From: Verrucomicrobiaceae bacterium | GTDB taxonomy: Bacteria > Verrucomicrobiota > Verrucomicrobiia > Verrucomicrobiales > Verrucomicrobiaceae | DNA: 64,000 bases | Direction of reading: 5' to 3' | Assembly: GCA_015075365.1 (NCBI GenBank) | Contig: JABTUN010000005.1 | Span: 186,001-250,000 of the forward strand | Shown: piece by piece, positions 61,028 to 64,000 of the stretch | Layout of the letters: each line of letters begins with the position of its first letter | Numbering within the stretch: position 1 is the stretch's first letter | Made by a program: the position numbers and the translations under genes | The notes under the pieces: model-generated | The model's input: only the letters and a program-made list of their open reading frames with translations | Database searches by the model: none | Told to the model about the DNA's origin: nothing

Positions 61028-63280
61028 CTATTTCGGCGGCTCGCGCGAAAGCTGCTCGCGAAGGCCGCCGGCACCGGGCGGAAGAGAGAGGCGCAGCCCT
61101 TCACCGGGCTTCTCCGGGGGCGGGGCCAAGGGAATGTCCTCCTCAGGCACCGGAATGGCCTTGGGCACGGCCGGAGCCGGCTGGGTGGAGGCGGGCGGCA
61201 GCGGGGTCGAAACCGCGCTGGCCGCGGAGGGCGGCAGAGGGCTGGCTGTCTGCGCGGCAGGCCGGTTTCCCAGCTCGGCCTTGCGCTGCCAGAGGGCATG
61301 CCCGGAGAAGTGGGCGAGGATGGCACCGAGAATCATCGTGCCGCCGATGAACACAGCAGCCTTCAACCAGAACGGCACCGCATCGTCCGGGATGAGGTGC
61401 TCCGGGAGCGTCGGTGGTGCGCCGGTGGCATCACGCGCCCAGTCTGGCGCGTCCGGCGGAGCGGGCTCCCCGCCACCGCTGCGGAAGAGCAGCTCGGCAA
61501 AGCCGATGGTCCCGGCCTCGCCGCTGGTGGAGACGCTGCCGCTGGTGAGCGGCATCACCGGCGTGTCGCGCACGGCGGCGGGCTGCTTGGTCCGGCTGAC
61601 GGAGACGGTGCGGGAGCGTGGCTTGGGAGCGATGGTCTCCACCACACCCGCGGCCTGGGTTTCCGCTGGAGGCTTCACCAGATCATGATGCTGGATGACG
61701 CGGGCGAAGCGGGAGAGAAAATCAGAGCGCGTGGCGGGCCGTGCCTGGCCCAGCTTGTCGATTTCCTCGTCCAGCAGCCGCGCCAGGGTCTCACGCTCGC
61801 GCGCGGAGCCGTCAGGCTCCGCCTGGATGCCGAGCGGTGACACGAAACCGACGAGGAACTTGCCCATGGCCGCCATCCAGGCTCCATGCCAGGGCGTGGG
61901 GCCAGGATCGGCGGCGGGCGGCAGCAGCACGGCGGGATCGGTGCCGCGCCCGGCCATGGAGGCCAGCGTGGGATGCGCGCGCACGACCATGTTGAAGGCG
62001 GGCCACTCGTTGAGCTTTGTGGTGAGCAGCTTGGCACCGCGCGGATCGTCACGCGAGAAGCCGGTGAGCAGGAAGATGTCGTCGATGCGCACCTTGCTGG
62101 CCTTGAGCGTCGAGGCATCCAGCTGGGACAGCGCGGAATCGAGCGCCGCGAGCACGAGATAGGCCTCCTGCACGTCGATGCAGCGTCGTTCCTTGAGCAG
62201 ATCGGCCAGGCTGATGCCCTCCGCCACCTCCTCCGCCACGCAGGTGATGCCCTCCGCCTCGTTGACGAGCGCCACCTTGATGAGCGCGGAGAATTCCCGC
62301 TTCTTGGTGATGCGCAGGGCGTTGTTGTCCATCACGAGCACCTGCGGGCAGCTCACGCGCGCGGGCGGCACCTGCTCGATGAGCACCGGGCGGCCGGCCT
62401 TCGTCAGCGTGCCGCGCATGCTGTAGGGATTCGCCATGTCGAGCCGCTGGCTCTGGATGCGCACGAGGTTCACCACGCCGCGCGCCACCTCCTGGTAGGA
62501 GGCCAGCAGCGGGGCCAGCAGCGCGCGCGGTTTCTGCGCGGTGGGGATCTCCCCGGAGAGATGCTCCGGTGCCAGCTTGAGCAGGGTGGCGCGCAGATCA
62601 CGCATGGCGCTCATCACCGCCATGCCCGCGCTGCCCAGGCAGGCGCCCATCAGTTCCATGAAATCCGCCGCGGCCACCGGATGATCGGCCAGGGTGACAT
62701 TGCCGCCCGACTGCTCCACCAGGAAGCTGCGCAGGAATTTCGCCTGCTTGTCAAAGCCGGCCTTCAGCACGCGCTTCTTCCCGCCCGTGCTGTCCAGCAC
62801 GCGGAAGTCGCCCGCCAGCACCTGCACCGTCTGCGGGCCGGTCTGCACCACGCGCAGGCTGTCCAGCGGTGCGTCGGTCATGGCGTCCCCGCACTCCGCC
62901 AGCGCCATCGCCGTCTCCAGGGACCGGCTGGCGATCATCACCGCCAGCCAGCACGGCAGGTCCGTGAGGCGGCCCAGATACGTGCGCAGAGGCTCGCCGT
63001 CGATGTTGGAGGTGATGTAGAACGGATTGCCCTCGTCCTCCCCAAAGTCGATCATGCGCGCGAGCGCCGGATGACCGCGCTGCTGGAGCTTTTGGCAGAT
63101 GTCGTCAAACGCCGCGCGGCTGGCCAGCGGGTTCAGCAGCACATGGCAGTGGACGTATTCGAGCCGCTTCGTGTCAAAGGCCAGCACCGCCACCTGTTCC
63201 GCATTGCGCGCCAGCTCGACGTTGTTGCCGTCGGCGTCCTGGACGATTTGGTAGTGCCTGAACAGACTCGGTTCCGACAT
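61028..63280 (-). CDS. Membrane protein with two degenerate protein-kinase-like domains
   Basis: 750 residues. The N-terminal region resembles a Ser/Thr kinase N-lobe (RHYQIVQDADGNNVELARNA, then ..RGHPALARMIDFGEDEGNPF and DGEPLRTYLGRL). It lacks the HRD, DFG and glycine-loop motifs. A second kinase-like region follows (about 305-470; VLIEQVPPARVSCPQVLVMD, EGITCVAEEVAEGISLADLL). A Pro-rich linker, one membrane helix (PFWLKAAVFIGGTMILGAIL) and a Pro-rich periplasmic tail complete it. It is probably a pseudokinase scaffold or sensor. The gene is convergent with the acyltransferase and divergent from the MBL gene. Confidence 0.7.
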   Translation of the reverse strand: MSEPSLFRHYQIVQDADGNNVELARNAEQVAVLAFDTKRLEYVHCHVLLNPLASRAAFDDICQKLQQRGHPALARMIDFGEDEGNPFYITSNIDGEPLRTYLGRLTDLPCWLAVMIASRSLETAMALAECGDAMTDAPLDSLRVVQTGPQTVQVLAGDFRVLDSTGGKKRVLKAGFDKQAKFLRSFLVEQSGGNVTLADHPVAAADFMELMGACLGSAGMAVMSAMRDLRATLLKLAPEHLSGEIPTAQKPRALLAPLLASYQEVARGVVNLVRIQSQRLDMANPYSMRGTLTKAGRPVLIEQVPPARVSCPQVLVMDNNALRITKKREFSALIKVALVNEAEGITCVAEEVAEGISLADLLKERRCIDVQEAYLVLAALDSALSQLDASTLKASKVRIDDIFLLTGFSRDDPRGAKLLTTKLNEWPAFNMVVRAHPTLASMAGRGTDPAVLLPPAADPGPTPWHGAWMAAMGKFLVGFVSPLGIQAEPDGSARERETLARLLDEEIDKLGQARPATRSDFLSRFARVIQHHDLVKPPAETQAAGVVETIAPKPRSRTVSVSRTKQPAAVRDTPVMPLTSGSVSTSGEAGTIGFAELLFRSGGGEPAPPDAPDWARDATGAPPTLPEHLIPDDAVPFWLKAAVFIGGTMILGAILAHFSGHALWQRKAELGNRPAAQTASPLPPSAASAVSTPLPPASTQPAPAVPKAIPVPEEDIPLAPPPEKPGEGLRLSLPPGAGGLREQLSREPPK

Positions 63281-63361
63281 TGGGGCGGTTTTTGGGAGAA
63301 AAATGAGAAACGCCTGCGATTATCCGCCGCCCCCGGCCATCTTCAAGCGCGGGTTTCCCCT

Positions 63362-63979
63362 ATGTTTCCCATCCAGACTTACACAGGCGGCATCGCCTCC
63401 ACGAACAGCCATCTCCTCCAGCTTCCCGCGGGCAAGATCCTCGTCGATGCGCCCGAGGGCGTGGCCGACTGGCTCGACGAGCAGGACGCGTATGTCGAGA
63501 CGCTGCTGATCACCCACCAGCACTTCGATCACGTCATGGACGCCGCGGAGGTGAAGGCAAGACATGGTTGTCGTGTCATCGCGTGGTCACCTTTCTCACG
63601 CGATCTCACGCTGGAGCGGCTCTTTGGCGCGGTCACCGGCAGCATGATGTCCGTGCCCGCCTTTGAGGTGGACGACGTGCTCGCCGGGCAGGACAGCGTG
63701 TCCGCCTGCGGGGTGGACTGGCGGCTGTATCATGTGCCCGGCCACTCGCCGGACAGCGTCTGCTTCCACTGGGAGGAGAAGCATCTGCTCTTTGGCGGGG
63801 ACGTGCTGTTCTGGGGCAGCATCGGCCGCACGGACTTCCCCGGCGGCTCCCAGGCCATGCTGGTTAGCGGCATTCAGGAAAAGCTCCTGCCGCTGCCCGA
63901 CGACACGCTCGTGTACTCCGGTCACGGGCCGCGCACGAGCATCGGCGTGGAGCGGCGTGACAATCCCTTCATCCAGTGA
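63362..63979 (+). CDS. MBL-fold metallo-hydrolase (glyoxalase II-like)
   Basis: 205 residues. The metal motif HxHxDH is THQHFDHVMDA (His52, His54, Asp56, His57). Further ligands come from VPGHSPDSVCFH, LFGGDVLFWGSIGRTDFPGG and the final YSGHGPRTSIGVER. The length fits small glyoxalase II-like thioesterases, which bind two metal ions and hydrolyse thioesters such as acylglutathione. Without the substrate-binding C-terminal helices of true GloB, the exact substrate is open. It stands alone and is complete; the window ends 21 bp after the stop. Confidence 0.92.
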   Translation: MFPIQTYTGGIASTNSHLLQLPAGKILVDAPEGVADWLDEQDAYVETLLITHQHFDHVMDAAEVKARHGCRVIAWSPFSRDLTLERLFGAVTGSMMSVPAFEVDDVLAGQDSVSACGVDWRLYHVPGHSPDSVCFHWEEKHLLFGGDVLFWGSIGRTDFPGGSQAMLVSGIQEKLLPLPDDTLVYSGHGPRTSIGVERRDNPFIQ

Positions 63980-64000
63980 CAGGCTCTTTTCGGCAAAAGA

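Overview
The window reads as a chromosomal segment of a high-GC Verrucomicrobiota bacterium, most likely close to Verrucomicrobiaceae/Prosthecobacter. This is inferred from the protein families: DUF1552 and planctomycete-type cytochrome/PSD1 proteins, a DUF3500 protein, a DUF4175-like giant coiled-coil protein, a PQQ-type sugar dehydrogenase ending in a DxDGDGI..EYAFG module, and weak Shine-Dalgarno use. No rRNA is present. One tRNA-Leu(CAA) is at 25549-25634. Most genes are chromosomal housekeeping or envelope functions; no complete prophage or insertion sequence is visible.

Layout. 1-899 is the C-terminal end of a heavy-metal RND pump, followed by a small periplasmic partner. 1370-2192 is an 823-bp gene-free patchwork of degenerate repeats. 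2193-7833 carries secreted proteins and lipoproteins, a DUF900 hydrolase, DUF1552 and a blue-copper protein. 8007-9654 is an ammonium transporter with a near-consensus sigma-54 promoter and a terminator. 9725-12037 is a ZnuD-like TonB receptor behind a palindrome, ending inside a MITE-like element. 12057-16721 holds lepB, DUF3500 and a type IIA topoisomerase A subunit. 16991-25399 holds a DUF58-TgpA fusion, a PSD1 cytochrome and a sugar dehydrogenase. 25549-28089 holds the tRNA, phoH and a serine hydrolase.

28090-32656 is an odd accessory zone: a 63-bp tandem repeat, a secreted cysteine-rich protein with a (Glu-Thr-Gln-Gln) tail, an AT-richer membrane-anchored protein, and two coupled membrane genes that each carry one in-frame stop. 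32775-34771 is an ECF sigma factor with its likely anti-sigma partner. 34875-39082 (minus strand) is ccoG, a FixH-like stub, a TauE/SafE protein and typA. 39292-41561 is a permease pair with a very His-rich loop. 41720-49286 holds the giant coiled-coil protein, a DegT aminotransferase and uvrC.

50648-55246 (minus strand) is the most system-like locus: four tightly packed genes for a lipoprotein, a helical protein, a papain-protease/lipase fusion and a lysozyme-like/PG-binding/CHAP protein. Opposite them is a NarL-type regulator whose receiver has lost its phosphorylation residues. The rest holds a beta-helix/subtilase fusion, an M42 peptidase, an LpxL-like acyltransferase, a tandem pseudokinase-like membrane protein and an MBL hydrolase.

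Two metal themes recur. Copper or other heavy metals: RND pump, cupredoxin, CcoG/SafE. Zinc: ZnuD-like receptor, His-rich permease partner. All functions are inferred by reading translated sequence; no database search was run.
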